A DNA stretch of 19,872 nucleotides, from NCBI GenBank assembly GCA_013698395.1, contig JACCUZ010000008.1, positions 1 to 19,872 of the forward strand, written 5' to 3'. The notes beneath the pieces are model-generated. The model searched no databases, was not told where the DNA came from, and was given only the letters and a program-made list of their open reading frames with translations. The translations under genes were made by a program, and so were the position numbers. Of the stretch, positions 6,936-15,027 are shown in pieces; position 1 is the stretch's first letter, and the number at the start of each line of letters is the position of its first letter. The stretch comes from Sporichthyaceae bacterium. Its GTDB lineage: Bacteria > Actinomycetota > Actinomycetes > JACCUZ01.

Positions 6936-7958
6936 TCACTTCTCGAGTTCGGTGCGCACGCCGAGCAGGCGTACCGGCCGCCCGGACGGGAACCGGTCCA
7001 GCGCCTCGAGCGCCGCCACCGCGATCGCGTCGGCGTCGACCGATGGCGTCCCGAGTGTGCGTGAGTGAGTCACCGTCGTGAACGGGACGTAGCGCACCTT
7101 CACCACGACGCGCACCGCCGCGAGGCCTCCGTCCGAGATCTCGCCGGCTACGCGACGAGCCAGAGCGTCGACCTCGCGACGTACGTCCGTCCAGTCGGCG
7201 AGGTCGCGCTGGTAAGTGATCTCGCGGCCCCGGCTCCTCGGACGGTACGGCGTCGCGACAACCGTCGCACCGTCGCGACCCTGGGCCAGACGCCGCAGCC
7301 ACGGCCCGGTGGCGGGCCCGAATCGAGCGGCGAGCTCCGCCTCGTCGGTCTCAGCCAACTGCCGCACCGTGGTGATGCCCAGGTCGACAAGCTTGCGGGC
7401 GGTCTTGGCTCCGATGCCCCAGAGCGCGTGGGTCGGGAGGTCGCCGAGTACGTCGTACCAGGTGGCGCCGGTGATCCGGAAGACACCGGCCGGCTTACCG
7501 AAGCCGGTGGCCAGCTTCGCCTGCAGGCGGTTACGGCCGATGCCCACCGTGCACTCCAGCCCGGTCGCCTCGCGCACTCCGTCCTGCAGCTGCCGGGCCA
7601 CCGGCTCGGGGTCGTCGGTGTCGACCGCGAGGAACGCCTCGTCCCAGCCGAGCACCTCGACCACCGTTCCGTCGCCGCGCAGCGCCGCCATCACGGAGGC
7701 CGAGACCGCCTCGTAGTGTTCACGGTCAACCGGCAGGAACACGGCGTCGGGGATGCGGCGGGCGGCGGTCCGCAGCGGGGTACCCGACCGGACACCGAGC
7801 GCGCGAGCCTCGTACGACGCCGTGCTGACCACGCCGCGCTTGGTCGGGTCACCGTCGCCTCCGACCACCACCGGCCGGCCGTGCAGCTCGGGGTGTCGCA
7901 GCATCTCGACCGCGGCAAGGAACTGGTCGAGGTCGACGTGCAGCACCCACCGCGTCAC
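6936..7958 (-). CDS. dinB2: DNA polymerase IV, DinB2 type (Y-family translesion polymerase)
   Basis: A 340-residue Y-family polymerase starting at GTG 7958. Catalytic acids are D9 (HVDLDQFL), D106 and E107 (GWDEAFL); the nucleotide-binding YEAR motif is at 49-52; a helix-hairpin-helix thumb region (HALWGIGAKTARKLVDLGI) follows, then a little-finger domain. The N-terminus WVLHVDLDQFLAAVE is nearly that of Mycobacterium smegmatis DinB2. At the steric-gate position, normally Phe or Tyr, the residue is L14; in M. smegmatis DinB2 the equivalent leucine allows ribonucleotide incorporation. The C-terminus (RLLGVRTELEK) lacks an obvious beta-clamp-binding motif, as reported for mycobacterial DinB2. 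The gene follows relE by 39 bases on the same strand. Confidence 0.93.
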   Translation of the reverse strand: MTRWVLHVDLDQFLAAVEMLRHPELHGRPVVVGGDGDPTKRGVVSTASYEARALGVRSGTPLRTAARRIPDAVFLPVDREHYEAVSASVMAALRGDGTVVEVLGWDEAFLAVDTDDPEPVARQLQDGVREATGLECTVGIGRNRLQAKLATGFGKPAGVFRITGATWYDVLGDLPTHALWGIGAKTARKLVDLGITTVRQLAETDEAELAARFGPATGPWLRRLAQGRDGATVVATPYRPRSRGREITYQRDLADWTDVRREVDALARRVAGEISDGGLAAVRVVVKVRYVPFTTVTHSRTLGTPSVDADAIAVAALEALDRFPSGRPVRLLGVRTELEK

Positions 7959-7997
7959 CTCATCAGTGTCCGACCCCGCGTCGAATGGCCGAACCGG

Positions 7998-8279
7998 CTA
8001 CAAGGGCCGGTATGCATCGCGACGGTGTTCAACGCGCAGGGCGATCACCTCGTGCGCGTCGTCGTTGATGCGGTACAGAACGCGGTATGTCCCTCGGCGG
8101 GCCGACCAGATCCCGGCGAGGTCGTTGCGAAGGGGCTTGCCCACCCGCCGGGGACTCTCCACCAACGCTGAGGTGAGGAAGTCGATGACCGCGACGCCGA
8201 CCGCCTCGGGCAGCTTCTCCGCGATGGCACGCGCCGCCGGCGGCGTCACGACGAGCTCGTAGGGCTGGGACGACGTCAC
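7998..8279 (-). CDS. relE: RelE/ParE-superfamily toxin (module 1)
   Basis: A 93-residue protein of typical RelE size. It contains ELVVTPPAARAIAEKLPEAV, then ESPRRVGKPLRNDLAGIWSA, RRGTYRVLYRI and a basic C-terminus (EHRRDAYRPL). The conserved RRGTYRVLYRID-type strand and the R/H-rich tail are characteristic of actinobacterial RelE ribonucleases, which cleave mRNA on the ribosome. It overlaps its antitoxin by 4 bases (8276-8279). About 45% of positions, by eye, match the second RelE in this window (15846-16127). The dinB2 gene follows closely on the same strand. Confidence 0.92.
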   Translation of the reverse strand: MTSSQPYELVVTPPAARAIAEKLPEAVGVAVIDFLTSALVESPRRVGKPLRNDLAGIWSARRGTYRVLYRINDDAHEVIALRVEHRRDAYRPL

Positions 8280-8542
8280 CCGCGCAGGCGCCGTACAGCG
8301 TCAACGCCTCGAACGACGTCGCCGCGCGCATAGGCCGCGTCCGCTTCCCGGATGTCGGCCAGCGCCGCCGGATCGGAAAGCACGTCGATCGTCTCTTCCA
8401 GCTGGGCCAGGTCTTCCGGGCTGATCAGCACTGCCGCAGCATGGCCGTTGCGGGTGACGATGACTCGCTCGTGATGATGCTCGACCCGGTCAACCACGTC
8501 GCTCAGGTGGTCACGAACAGACCGCAGCGGTTCGGTGCTCAT
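8276..8542 (-). CDS. relB: RelB/Phd-type antitoxin (module 1)
   Basis: An 88-residue protein from ATG 8542. It has the Phd/YefM-like N-terminal DNA-binding fold (PLRSVRDHLSDVVDRVEHHH, then ERVIVTRNGHAAAVLISPED) and an acidic C-terminal toxin-binding segment (LEETIDVLSDPAALADIREA). The frame is open further upstream but has no antitoxin-like sequence there. A 14-bp perfect palindrome lies directly before the start and is a likely autoregulatory operator. The antitoxin neutralises the overlapping RelE toxin. Confidence 0.9.
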   Translation of the reverse strand: MSTEPLRSVRDHLSDVVDRVEHHHERVIVTRNGHAAAVLISPEDLAQLEETIDVLSDPAALADIREADAAYARGDVVRGVDAVRRLRG

Positions 8543-8558
8543 GGCCACAATTGTGGCG
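8543..8558 (-). promoter_or_regulatory. Putative relBE-1 operator and leaderless promoter
   Basis: A perfect 14-bp palindrome, GCCACAATTGTGGC (8544-8557), sits 1 base upstream of the relB start. On the minus strand CACAAT is placed 7 nt before the ATG and could be a -10 box for a leaderless mRNA. Binding of the palindrome by RelB(E) is inferred from position and symmetry. Confidence 0.5.
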
Positions 8559-8625
8559 CATCGCTGGTCCGTATGTCGAGCTCCCTGCCCCGCCGAGCCT
8601 CCCGCCGTGTGTCCCACCCCCCGCC

Positions 8626-8631
8626 TACTGT
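8626..8631 (+). promoter_or_regulatory. Putative -10 box for a leaderless SNF2 transcript
   Basis: TACTGT lies 7 nt before ATG 8639. TAnnnT at this distance is the usual signature of leaderless actinobacterial transcripts. No convincing -35 box or ribosome site is visible. The placement supports 8639 as start rather than the in-frame ATG at 8573. Confidence 0.45.
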
Positions 8632-8638
8632 GCCGAGC

Positions 8639-11600
8639 ATGGTGGCCGACTGGAGTCGAGACCTCAGCGACTTGACCATTCAGCGCACGGTCGGCCCGAG
8701 GGCGTTCTCGAGCGGACTCTCCTATGCCCGTGGTGGTCGGGTTCGCGGCCTGACCGTGGATCCCGCAGGCCGGCTGCTGTCTGCGGCGGTGCACGGGACT
8801 CGGCCCAGCCCCTACCGGGTGGTCGTGACGCCCGCGTCCGGATCGGCGCGATGGTCCGGCCGGTGCTCGTGCCCGGTGGCGATCAACTGCAAGCACGTCG
8901 CGGCGGTCATGGTCGCGAGCCGCGACCTGCACGGGGCCTCGGGATCGGCCCCGGCGCTCCCATCCTGGGAGGCCCCTCTCGCCGCGCTGGTCCGCTCCCG
9001 GACGACAGGGCGAGAGCCCACGGAAACACCGATCGCCCTGCAGCTGGAGATCGTCGGCTCCGGCTCAAGCGTTTCTCCGTACGGCGGTCCGACCTCTTAC
9101 CGGGCCGGTCGCCGGGTCCGGATCCGCCCGGTGACCAGGGGTCGGAGCGGTGGCTGGGTGCGCACCGGCGTCTCGTGGCGAGAGGTCCAATACGACGTCG
9201 GCCGCCGCGGATGCGACCCCGCCCAACGCGATCTGCTGCGTGCGTTCGTCGCGGCGTACCTGGCCAACACCCGTGGGTACGCCGGATACGGCTACGACGT
9301 CGCCATCCACCTGGGTGACCTGGGGCCGGAGCTGTGGCAGCTGCTGGCCCGGGCGCACGAGTCCGGGGTCGCCCTGGTGCCGGCGAAGGCGTCGGCCGGG
9401 GCGGTCGCAGTGACGGGGCCACTCGGTTTCGCGCTGGACCTTCAGCGCACCGGCGGGTCTGGCGCGACCCTACGGCCGGTTGTGACGATCGGCGATAGAA
9501 CGCTCGATGCCGACTGCGTGACGCTCATCGGTGAGCCCGCGCACGGCCTCTTCGTAACCGACCCGGCGGGCGTCGATGCCGTCCGCGGCTCCCCGGCATA
9601 CGAGGACGCGCCGCGACCAGGCCTGCTGCTGGCCTCGCTGGATCCTCGACCCGACGACCAGGTGACCGCGTTGCTGCGGGAAGGTCGCACCCTGCAGATT
9701 CCCGAGGGCGAGCTGGCGCGCTTCCTGCAGGGCTACTACCCCGCGCTTCGACAGGCGATCACCGTCATGTCAGCCGACGGCAGCGTGGAGCTGCCCGAGG
9801 TGCAGCCCCCGAAGCTGGCGCTCACGGTGACCTTCCGTCCGGATCACGAGGTGGCATTGGACTGGGGTTTCGCCTACCCGGTGGAGGACCGAGTCGAGCG
9901 GGTCGCGCATGGCGACGGCGGTCTGCACTGCGGGGAGGTCCTGCGCGACCGCGCGGCGGAGCAGCAGCTGGTCGACGACCTGGACGTCTCGATCCGCAGG
10001 CTCCTCGTGCCGGATCTCCGGATGACCGGCATGGACGCTGTGTCCTTCACCCACGACCTGCTGCCTGTCCTCAGTGGCACGGAGCGGCTCGACCTGACCA
10101 TCGTCGGCGAGGTGCCTGACTTCCGCCAGGCCGAGATGCCCCCGGTGATCCGGCTGTCCGCAGAGGACGCCGTTGGCGACCCGGACTGGTTCGATCTCGG
10201 GGTGGCGGTCTCGGTCGACGCTGAGGAGATCCCGCTCGACCAGCTGATTGTGGCCCTGGCCGGCGGTCAGAGCCACCTGGTGCTGGCCAGCGGGACCTAC
10301 TTCTCTCTCGACCGGCCCGAGCTGGCGGCGCTGCACCGGTTGCTCGACGAGGCGAGGGCCCTGCAGGATCGGGTGTCCGACGGTCTGCGCGTCAGCGTGT
10401 ACCAGTCGGGCTTGTGGGAGGAGTTGCTCGAGCTCGGCGTCGTCGAGACCCAGAGCGCGCGCTGGGCCAGCGCAGTGCAGGGTCTCTTGGACTTGCAGGC
10501 CGTCGAACCTGTGCCGGTGCCGGTGCGATTCGACGCGGACCTGCGCCCGTACCAGCTCGACGGCTACCAGTGGTTGGCCTTCCTGTGGCAGCACAGGCTC
10601 GGCGGCATCCTCGCCGACGACATGGGCCTCGGGAAGACGGTCCAGGCGCTCGCGATGATCTGCCACGCCGGTGAGGCGGAGGACCTGCCAGGGCCGTTCC
10701 TCGTCGTGGCACCCACCAGTGTGGTGGGCAACTGGGTGCACGAGGCGCGCCGGTTCGCGCCCGGCCTGAAGGTGTGTGCCGTCACCGAGACGTCCGCCCG
10801 ACGCGACACCCCGCTCGCGGAAGACGTGGCGGGTGCGGACCTGGTGATCACGTCGTACGCGCTCTTCCGCATCGACTTCGAGGCGTACGTCGGGCTGGAC
10901 TGGGCGGGCCTGATCCTGGACGAGGCGCAGTTCGTCAAGAACCATCAGGCAAAGAGCTACCAGTGCGCGCGAAGGTTGCCTGCACCATTCAAGCTGGCCA
11001 TCACGGGCACGCCCCTGGAGAACAGCTTGATGGACCTGTGGTCGCTGCTGTCGATCGTCGCCCCGGGTCTGTACCCCAGTCCGCAACGGTTCTCCGACGT
11101 CTACCGTCGACCGATCGAACGAGGCGAGAGCCCCGAGCTGCTGGCGACGCTCCGTCGACGGGTCCGGCCCTTGATGCTGCGGCGGACCAAGGACCAGGTG
11201 GTCGCCGACCTGCCACCCAAGCAGGAGCAGATTCTTGACGTCGTGCTCAACCCGAAGCACCAGAAGGTCTACCAGACCCACCTGCAGCGAGAACGCCAGA
11301 AGGTGCTTGGGCTGCTCGACGACCTCGACAAGAACCGGTTCCAGATCTTCCGGTCGCTGACCCTCCTGCGCCAGCTCAGCCTGGACCCCGGGCTGGTTGA
11401 CCCGACGTACGCGCACGTGTCGTCGAGCAAGGCCGACGCGTTCCTCGACCAGTTACGCGAGGTCGTCAGCGAGGGCCACCGCGCGCTGGTCTTCAGCCAG
11501 TTCACCGGGTTTCTCAAGGTCATCCGTGACCGGCTCGACGCCGAGGGAATCTCCTACTGCTATCTCGACGGGAGCACGCGCAAGCGGGCGGTGCGCATCG

Positions 11601-11926
11601 ATGAGTTCAAGACCGGTGACGCCCCTGTCTTCCTGATCAGCCTCAAGGCAGGTGGGGTCGGACTGAACCTCACCGAGGCCGACTACTGCTTCATCCTCGA
11701 CCCGTGGTGGAACCCTGCCGTGGAGGCGCAGGCGGTGGACCGTACGCACCGCATCGGGCAGGACAAGGCGGTGATGGTCTACCGGTTGGTCGCCGTCGGG
11801 ACGATCGAGGAGAAGGTGATGGAGCTCAAGGCGCGCAAGCAGTCGCTGTTCACACGGGTGATGGATGACGAGTCGTTGATGTCGTCGCCGTTGTCGGTGG
11901 AGGACATCAAGGGCCTCTTTGGCTGA
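8639..11926 (+). CDS. SWIM zinc-finger SNF2-family DEAD/DEAH-box helicase
   Basis: A 1095-residue protein. An N-terminal SWIM zinc finger has C76, C78, C84 and H86 (CSCPVAINCKH). A long middle region (~100-620) corresponds to the bacterial SNF2-associated part. The SNF2 ATPase core has the RPYQLDGYQW motif, Walker A DDMGLGKT (660-667), the DEAQ box (761-764) and ITGTPLEN. The C-terminal helicase lobe has LVFSQFTGFL, YLDGSTRK, LISLKAGGVGLNLT and THRIGQ (1036-1041). Family knowledge indicates an ATP-driven double-stranded DNA translocase that remodels protein-DNA or RNA polymerase complexes, related to mycobacterial HelZ and Bacillus YwqA. All key motifs are intact. The 3' end overlaps the convergent ATPase gene by 20 bases. 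Confidence 0.95.
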   Translation: MVADWSRDLSDLTIQRTVGPRAFSSGLSYARGGRVRGLTVDPAGRLLSAAVHGTRPSPYRVVVTPASGSARWSGRCSCPVAINCKHVAAVMVASRDLHGASGSAPALPSWEAPLAALVRSRTTGREPTETPIALQLEIVGSGSSVSPYGGPTSYRAGRRVRIRPVTRGRSGGWVRTGVSWREVQYDVGRRGCDPAQRDLLRAFVAAYLANTRGYAGYGYDVAIHLGDLGPELWQLLARAHESGVALVPAKASAGAVAVTGPLGFALDLQRTGGSGATLRPVVTIGDRTLDADCVTLIGEPAHGLFVTDPAGVDAVRGSPAYEDAPRPGLLLASLDPRPDDQVTALLREGRTLQIPEGELARFLQGYYPALRQAITVMSADGSVELPEVQPPKLALTVTFRPDHEVALDWGFAYPVEDRVERVAHGDGGLHCGEVLRDRAAEQQLVDDLDVSIRRLLVPDLRMTGMDAVSFTHDLLPVLSGTERLDLTIVGEVPDFRQAEMPPVIRLSAEDAVGDPDWFDLGVAVSVDAEEIPLDQLIVALAGGQSHLVLASGTYFSLDRPELAALHRLLDEARALQDRVSDGLRVSVYQSGLWEELLELGVVETQSARWASAVQGLLDLQAVEPVPVPVRFDADLRPYQLDGYQWLAFLWQHRLGGILADDMGLGKTVQALAMICHAGEAEDLPGPFLVVAPTSVVGNWVHEARRFAPGLKVCAVTETSARRDTPLAEDVAGADLVITSYALFRIDFEAYVGLDWAGLILDEAQFVKNHQAKSYQCARRLPAPFKLAITGTPLENSLMDLWSLLSIVAPGLYPSPQRFSDVYRRPIERGESPELLATLRRRVRPLMLRRTKDQVVADLPPKQEQILDVVLNPKHQKVYQTHLQRERQKVLGLLDDLDKNRFQIFRSLTLLRQLSLDPGLVDPTYAHVSSSKADAFLDQLREVVSEGHRALVFSQFTGFLKVIRDRLDAEGISYCYLDGSTRKRAVRIDEFKTGDAPVFLISLKAGGVGLNLTEADYCFILDPWWNPAVEAQAVDRTHRIGQDKAVMVYRLVAVGTIEEKVMELKARKQSLFTRVMDDESLMSSPLSVEDIKGLFG

Positions 11927-13049
11927 ACGTCGAATGGTCGGAGCGGCCAGCGCGGAGCCACGCGGCGAGCATCGGGTCCACGACTCGGTAGCGGGAGACG
12001 CTGGTCGGGTCGCTGGTGATGTCCGCACGTTCGAGGAGGGCGTCGAGGGCGTCCCGGGTGCCGCGGCCCCGGTCGGTGGGCGCATTCCGTGAGAACGGAC
12101 TCGTCGTCTCTTCGCCGACCAAGGTGAGCACCCGCCGCTGGGCAGTTGGCAGGCCGGACCACAGCGCGCGGAACTCGTCACCCAACTCGCTGAGCACCTG
12201 AGTCAGGGCAGCGGAGACCGTCGCTTCGTCGGCGGCACCGCCGACCAGTGTTCTGTCCCACACATGGTGCGCGAGGAGCATCGTGCGCTGCGGGTGGCCA
12301 GCTGTCGCGTCGAGCAGCGTGCCGAGCGCGGTCCCGAGGCTCTTGCCGGTGCCGGTGAACCGGTCTTCCAGAAAGTCAGCGGTGGCTTGTGGCGGCAGTG
12401 GCGGCAGGGCAACGGGGAGTGCCTGGCTGTAAAAGGCCCGCCGCCGGTCGGTGAACAACTCGTTCATCATGCCGACATGGGAGCCGGCGAAGATGTAGCC
12501 CGCCGCGTTCCCGTGGTGCTGGATCACCGATCGGATGACGGCGTCGGCGTTCGCCTGGGCGGTCAGGACTTCCTGAAACTCGTCGAAGACGACGAGGACG
12601 CGGGTGCCCCACTTGTCGAACACCTTCCTCGGCAGCTCGAGCCGTTCGAGCAGCGGCGCGGTGACCGGGTCGAGATGCACCTCGGCGGTCGCGGCCCCGG
12701 GGGCGCCGGCTTTGAGGCTGGGCCGGAGGGTGCGGCGCAGCCCTTCGAACCAGCGGGCGGTTGGGCCGGTGAGGCTGGCGCCGTACGCACGCTCGATGCG
12801 TTCGGTCACGTCGGCGATGGTGACGACACCGAAGAAGTCGACGTACACGGTGGCCCACTGGTCGGCAGCGGCCTCGCCGAGGACTCGGCGCAGCAGGGAC
12901 GTCTTGCCGTAGCGGCGGGGGGCGGCAAGGCGAGCATTGTTGCCCTCGTCGGCCGCGGCGAGGAGCGTCGCAGCCTCCTCGTCGCGGTCGATGAGGTCGT
13001 CGATGCCGACCGGTCCGCCGTACCGGAAGGGGTTACGCCGCCTTGTCAT
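11907..13049 (-). CDS. P-loop ATPase of the archaeal-ATPase/STAND-like type
   Basis: A 380-residue protein. The N-terminus (NPFRYGGPVGIDDLIDRDEE) is the typical lead into the P-loop AAPRRYGKTSLL (42-53, K49, T50), where alanine replaces the usual first glycine. Walker B is VLVVFDEFQEV (151-161, D156, E157), and FAGSHVGMM (188-195) is the sensor-1 region. The C-terminal ~90 residues look like a winged helix ending in YRVVDPMLAAWLR, common in this family. The family binds ATP and often acts as a signalling or DNA-associated switch; no substrate is known. A TAGAGT box 6 nt before the ATG suggests a leaderless transcript. It is convergent with the SNF2 gene and divergent from the hydrolase gene. 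Confidence 0.85.
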   Translation of the reverse strand: MTRRRNPFRYGGPVGIDDLIDRDEEAATLLAAADEGNNARLAAPRRYGKTSLLRRVLGEAAADQWATVYVDFFGVVTIADVTERIERAYGASLTGPTARWFEGLRRTLRPSLKAGAPGAATAEVHLDPVTAPLLERLELPRKVFDKWGTRVLVVFDEFQEVLTAQANADAVIRSVIQHHGNAAGYIFAGSHVGMMNELFTDRRRAFYSQALPVALPPLPPQATADFLEDRFTGTGKSLGTALGTLLDATAGHPQRTMLLAHHVWDRTLVGGAADEATVSAALTQVLSELGDEFRALWSGLPTAQRRVLTLVGEETTSPFSRNAPTDRGRGTRDALDALLERADITSDPTSVSRYRVVDPMLAAWLRAGRSDHSTFSQRGP

Positions 13050-13055
13050 GCGATC

Positions 13056-13061
13056 ACTCTA
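13056..13061 (-). promoter_or_regulatory. Putative -10 box for the ATPase gene
   Basis: On the minus strand TAGAGT is followed by 6 nt (GATCGC) and the ATG at 13049. This matches the leaderless arrangement seen at other starts in the window. No clear -35 box is seen. Confidence 0.45.
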
Positions 13062-13147
13062 TCCGGGTGGCTGGAGAATGCGTAGCCAAAAGGCAGGAAG
13101 ATCCGTCTCCGCGTCGATCAGCCGCTAGACCTGAGGCACGCCACGCC

Positions 13148-13153
13148 TATCGT
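13148..13153 (+). promoter_or_regulatory. Putative -10 box for the serine hydrolase gene
   Basis: TATCGT is followed by 6 nt (CGCCTG) and GTG 13160. It fits a leaderless transcript and supports this GTG as start. It is divergent from the ATPase promoter, with about 86 bp between the two boxes. Confidence 0.45.
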
Positions 13154-13159
13154 CGCCTG

Positions 13160-14566
13160 GTGACCTCTGACTCCTCGACCGTCCGCGGCGTTCTCGGCTA
13201 CTACGACAGTTGGCTGGTCTTTCGGCAGCGCTACCTCAGGGTGCCCGGTGTGCAGGCCGCGGTGCTGATCGACGGCGAAGTCGCCTTGTCGAGGGCGTAC
13301 GGCGTCGCCGACCTGGCGACCCGTGCGACGCTGACGCCGAGCCACCTGTTCCACGTCGCGTCGCACTCCAAGACCTTCACCGCCACCGTGGTCCACCAGC
13401 TCGCGGAAGCGGGCCGGCTGCGGCTCGACGACCCGGTGGGGCAGTGGCTGCCGGACCTCGCTGGGTCACCGGTGGCCGCGGTCACGCTGCGGGCACTGCT
13501 CTGCCACGGCGGCGGGGTCGTGCGCGACGGTCGCGACGGCGACTTCTGGGCGTTGCACCGCGCCTTTCCGGACGTCGCCGGGCTGCTGGCCGTCGCCCGC
13601 GACGAGGGCGTAGTCCTCCCGGCCAACGAGCGGTTCAAGTACTCCAACATCGGTTACTCGCTGCTGGGTCTGGTCGTCGAGTCGGTGACCGGCCAGCCGT
13701 ACGCCGTGGTCGTCCGCGAGCAGGTCGTCGACCGGCTGGGCCTCACCCGCACGGCGCCGGACCACGACCCGGGTCTGGGGGAGTACGCCACCGGGCACAG
13801 CGCCCTGGCGTACGCGGACGAGCGTGTCCCGGTGGAGCACGTCGCCACTGGCGCAATGGCGGCGGCGACCGGCTTCGTCAGCACGGCCGAGGACCTGGTG
13901 CGGTACGCCGCGGCGCACCTGCCCGGCGACGACCGCCTGCTCGGCGACGACGCCAGGCGACTGATGCAGCGAACCGAGTGGCGGCTCGACGGACCAGGCC
14001 CGGAGCCGTTGGCGGAGTACACCCTGGGCCTGGAGGTGAAGCGGGTCGGAAGCCGGCGGCTGCTCGGTCACGGTGGAGGCTGGCCCGGGCACATCACCCG
14101 GACGCTGTTCGACCCCGAAATCGGCGTCGCCGTCAGCGTGCTGACCAACGCCATCGACGGGCCGGCCGAACCGCTCGCCTCGACCCTGTTCCGGCTGGTC
14201 GACCTCGCGGCCGACCGCGACGCGCCGCGCAGCGGGCAGGACCTGTCGCGGTTCACGGGCCGGTTCGCCAACGTATGGGGGGTGATCGACGTGGCGGACC
14301 TGGCCGGCCGGCTGGTCCTGATCAACCCAGTGGAGGACGACCCCTGGCAGGCACCGGTTGACCTGGTCGTGGAGGCCGAGGACCGGCTGCGGATCTGTGG
14401 CGATCGCGGCTACGGCTCGTACGGCGAGCCGTTGGAGTACACCGTCACCGACGGACGCGTGACTGCGCTGCGTGGATCGAGCGGGATGACCTGGCACCCG
14501 TTCGAGCAGGTCGGTTCGGCGGCCGAGCGCGGTGAGGTCGTGCGGCTCGGCGCGCCACTCCGGTGA
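13160..14566 (+). CDS. Serine hydrolase of the class C beta-lactamase/DD-peptidase family
   Basis: A 468-residue protein from GTG 13160; the frame is open to 13043 but the extra codons are unlike the family. The beta-lactamase (PF00144-type) domain spans ~25-370. Catalytic motifs are S68-H-S-K71 (nucleophile and base), Y161-S-N163 and H304-G-G (the third, KTG-like motif). Residues ~375-468 form an extra C-terminal beta domain (SRFTGRFANVWGVIDVADLA) seen in some members, often called a lipocalin-like or DUF3471-type region. No signal peptide is visible, so a cytoplasmic esterase or peptidase is more likely than a secreted antibiotic-resistance enzyme. The substrate is unknown. Confidence 0.9.
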   Translation: MTSDSSTVRGVLGYYDSWLVFRQRYLRVPGVQAAVLIDGEVALSRAYGVADLATRATLTPSHLFHVASHSKTFTATVVHQLAEAGRLRLDDPVGQWLPDLAGSPVAAVTLRALLCHGGGVVRDGRDGDFWALHRAFPDVAGLLAVARDEGVVLPANERFKYSNIGYSLLGLVVESVTGQPYAVVVREQVVDRLGLTRTAPDHDPGLGEYATGHSALAYADERVPVEHVATGAMAAATGFVSTAEDLVRYAAAHLPGDDRLLGDDARRLMQRTEWRLDGPGPEPLAEYTLGLEVKRVGSRRLLGHGGGWPGHITRTLFDPEIGVAVSVLTNAIDGPAEPLASTLFRLVDLAADRDAPRSGQDLSRFTGRFANVWGVIDVADLAGRLVLINPVEDDPWQAPVDLVVEAEDRLRICGDRGYGSYGEPLEYTVTDGRVTALRGSSGMTWHPFEQVGSAAERGEVVRLGAPLR

Positions 14567-14610
14567 TCAGCAACTGAAATTCAGCCGATGCCGGGGACCA
14601 CGGACATCAG

Positions 14611-15027
14611 CTACGCGGGACCGACAACGAAAGGCAACGCCGCTAGACGACCCCGAAGAGCATTGTCCGCAGTCACCAGCTGCTCACCGAGTCGCTCGGC
14701 GACTGCGACGTAGATGAGGTCGTAGACGGGGTGCTCGTCATAGCGACGGGACAACTCAAACGCGCGGTCGAGGTCACCCGGCTGGTCGACGAGCTGGACC
14801 GGCAGCTGGCAGAGCAGGACGAGGGCCGTGTCTGCCTGTGCACCGGTCCACCGTCCCCGTCGGATGCCGGTGACCAGCGCGTTGGCGGTCTCCTCGAGGA
14901 GCAATCGCGGAGCCAGGATAGGCGCGGCCTCCTGGGCGAGGCGCGACAACAGCCGGCTGGCGGGGCCGCGAGAGTCGACGCCTGGGGCCACCCAGTCGAC
15001 GACGATGCTCGCGTCGACGACAGGCAT
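14611..15027 (-). CDS. vapC: PIN-domain ribonuclease toxin (VapC family)
   Basis: A 138-residue PIN-domain protein. Active-site acids are D5 (PVVDASIVVDW), E45/E46 (LLLEETANAL), D103 (PVYDLIYVAVAE) and D121 (VTADNALRG). The pattern is intact, so metal-dependent RNase activity is expected. It begins directly at the end of the upstream MerR-type gene (a 1-base overlap, TGATG at 15029-15025), which indicates an operon. It is only distantly similar to the VapC at 2155-2556: PIN signature positions match, but little else. Confidence 0.92.
   Translation of the reverse strand: MPVVDASIVVDWVAPGVDSRGPASRLLSRLAQEAAPILAPRLLLEETANALVTGIRRGRWTGAQADTALVLLCQLPVQLVDQPGDLDRAFELSRRYDEHPVYDLIYVAVAERLGEQLVTADNALRGRLAALPFVVGPA

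Noticed and set aside
5606..7081. 491-codon plus-strand open frame over the TY-Chap and glycohydrolase genes
   Set aside because: It spans three well-supported minus-strand genes and shows the Arg/Pro/His-rich composition of a shadow.
7959..8000. SOS box controlling dinB2
   Set aside because: GAAC-like and GTTC-like pieces occur near the start but are not spaced as GAACnnnnGTTC.
7065..8171. 368-codon plus-strand open frame opposite dinB2
   Set aside because: It is antisense to a polymerase with intact catalytic motifs and has no recognisable domain.
9770..11416. 548-codon open frame on the minus strand inside the SNF2 gene
   Set aside because: It is antisense to an unmistakable SNF2 helicase; its peptide is rich in Arg, Gln, His and Val with no motif, a usual high-GC shadow.
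13466..14497. 343-codon minus-strand open frame within the serine hydrolase gene
   Set aside because: The opposite strand carries SxxK, YSN and HGG motifs in order, so this frame is a shadow.
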